The translations under genes and the position numbers were made by a program. The notes under the pieces are model-generated. The model did no database searches. It was not told the origin of the DNA and saw nothing but the letters and a program-made list of their open reading frames with translations. Shown here in pieces: positions 26,458-27,103 of a DNA stretch of 27,103 nucleotides. How positions within the stretch are numbered: the first letter of the stretch is position 1; every line of letters starts with the position of its first letter. This DNA comes from a virus: IMG/VR virus record IMGVR_UViG_3300025012_000256, positions 1 to 27,103 of that record, one strand, 5' to 3'.

Positions 26458-27103
26458 ATGGGTAACTTTGCTACTTCAATAAGTTTATTATTTAAGGACC
26501 AGTTTTCTGTTGGTTTTAACAAAGCTACCCGTAATTTTATTGGCTTGAAAAACTCTCTAAATGATTTATCAAGAGAAACCCCTCTAACAAAAACCGCTTC
26601 TCAACTCTCTATGATGTCAATGAATTTTCGTCAAACACAAGAGTCTTTTTCTGCTTTTGCTCAAAAGCCTCGTGAACTTGGCATAGCCATGGAAGATTCA
26701 CTCAAAATAGTCAACTCTGTTGTTAATGAATCAAACGCTTTGGGTGGGAATGTTTCAAAAAGTATGTCTATAATACAAAACGAAGCTGAGGCTTGGACAA
26801 AAACACATTCTGATTTAGCTACTGATTTCACAAAAAATTCTTACGTGATGGTTGGTGCAGGGCTTAATGTTCAAGAATCAATTTTTGGAACAAAACAAGC
26901 TCTTTTACTTGCAAAAGCTACGCAAGGTACAGTAGGTGATTCTACAAATCTTCTAGCCGATAGCTACAACAACATGGGTAAAAAGATTTTTGATTCACAA
27001 GGAAATGTAATAAATGCTCAAGAAGAAATGACTCGATTGAGCGATGTCATTGCAAAAACTCAAGGACTTTTCAAAATTGAAAATCTTGATCAGTTGAATC
27101 AGG
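26458..27103 (+). CDS. Tail tape measure protein (5' part, cut by window end)
   Basis: ATG 26458 follows the chaperone stop by 5 bases, and the frame is open for 215 codons to the end of the window. The protein starts GNFATSISLLFKDQFSVGFN, has a helical N-terminal region with Leu/Ser repeats, and includes SYVMVGAGLNVQESIFGTKQ and ALLLAKATQGTVGDSTNLLA, which match the TP901-type tape measure core (the family's AGxxxxea...allLaka...d...A). Tape measures set tail length and pass into the host on injection. Completion lies beyond the window. Confidence 0.9.
   Translation, partial: MGNFATSISLLFKDQFSVGFNKATRNFIGLKNSLNDLSRETPLTKTASQLSMMSMNFRQTQESFSAFAQKPRELGIAMEDSLKIVNSVVNESNALGGNVSKSMSIIQNEAEAWTKTHSDLATDFTKNSYVMVGAGLNVQESIFGTKQALLLAKATQGTVGDSTNLLADSYNNMGKKIFDSQGNVINAQEEMTRLSDVIAKTQGLFKIENLDQLNQ

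Noticed and set aside
1-27103. tRNA or rRNA genes
   Set aside because: No cloverleaf with TTCGA-type T-loop and acceptor pairing, and no rRNA-like stretch, was noticed in the gaps; nearly all sequence is coding.

Overview
The window is almost entirely one Mu-like transposable phage or prophage, without either terminus. It is AT-rich, densely packed (many ATGA and short overlaps) and read from start codons ATG, GTG and TTG with clear Shine-Dalgarno sequences. The host looks like a low-GC bacterium; an outer-membrane-type phage protein with a signal peptide points to a Gram-negative. Campylobacterota, Fusobacteriota or Spirochaetota would fit, and the sequence alone does not decide.

Layout. 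(1) 1-3500, + strand: early/accessory genes: a conserved small phage protein, an ORF6N-domain regulator, a radical-SAM protein as apparent cargo, a small Cro/C1-type HTH protein and a run of tiny unknown genes. (2) 3483-7900, + strand: the transposition core: DUF3102-type protein, MuA-type DDE transposase, MuB-type ATPase, DUF3164-type protein. (3) 7902-8005: a type II hammerhead ribozyme filling the gap after the DUF3164 gene; its open stem II contains the ribosome binding site of the next gene. (4) 8007-11125, + strand: accessory early genes: small membrane proteins, an orphan adenine methyltransferase with an NPPW motif, a PnuC-like half transporter, GemA (Mu gp16) and several unknown genes. 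(5) 11172-11578: a hairpin terminator, a sigma70-like promoter and a Mor/C-family activator, which looks like the early-to-late switch. (6) 11571-18286, - strand: membrane protein, outer-membrane-type protein, second membrane protein, small terminase, large terminase, DUF935 portal and MuF head protein, i.e. the packaging module inverted relative to Mu. (7) 18455-27103, + strand: amidase, Mu I protease with an internal scaffold start, lambda D-like decoration protein, lambda E-like major capsid protein, FluMu-like protein with a 39-bp minisatellite, gp36-like protein, gpG-like protein, likely tail terminator, tail sheath, tail tube, tail chaperone with a -1 frameshift site, and the start of the tape measure.

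How it works together (inference): early transcription runs rightwards through the transposition genes, is cut by the hammerhead between the transposition block and the accessory block, and ends at the hairpin near 11,228. The Mor/C protein, made from its own promoter, would then switch on the divergent late operons from the A-tract-rich region 18287-18454, giving packaging and lysis-type genes leftwards and capsid and tail genes rightwards.

The most notable items are the hammerhead ribozyme embedded in the early operon and its overlap with a ribosome binding site; paired palindromes inside the ORF6N gene that are the same DNA dyad read in two frames; the phage radical-SAM gene with a non-canonical cysteine motif; the hairpin that sequesters the amidase ribosome binding site; and the hairpin-preceded tail frameshift site.
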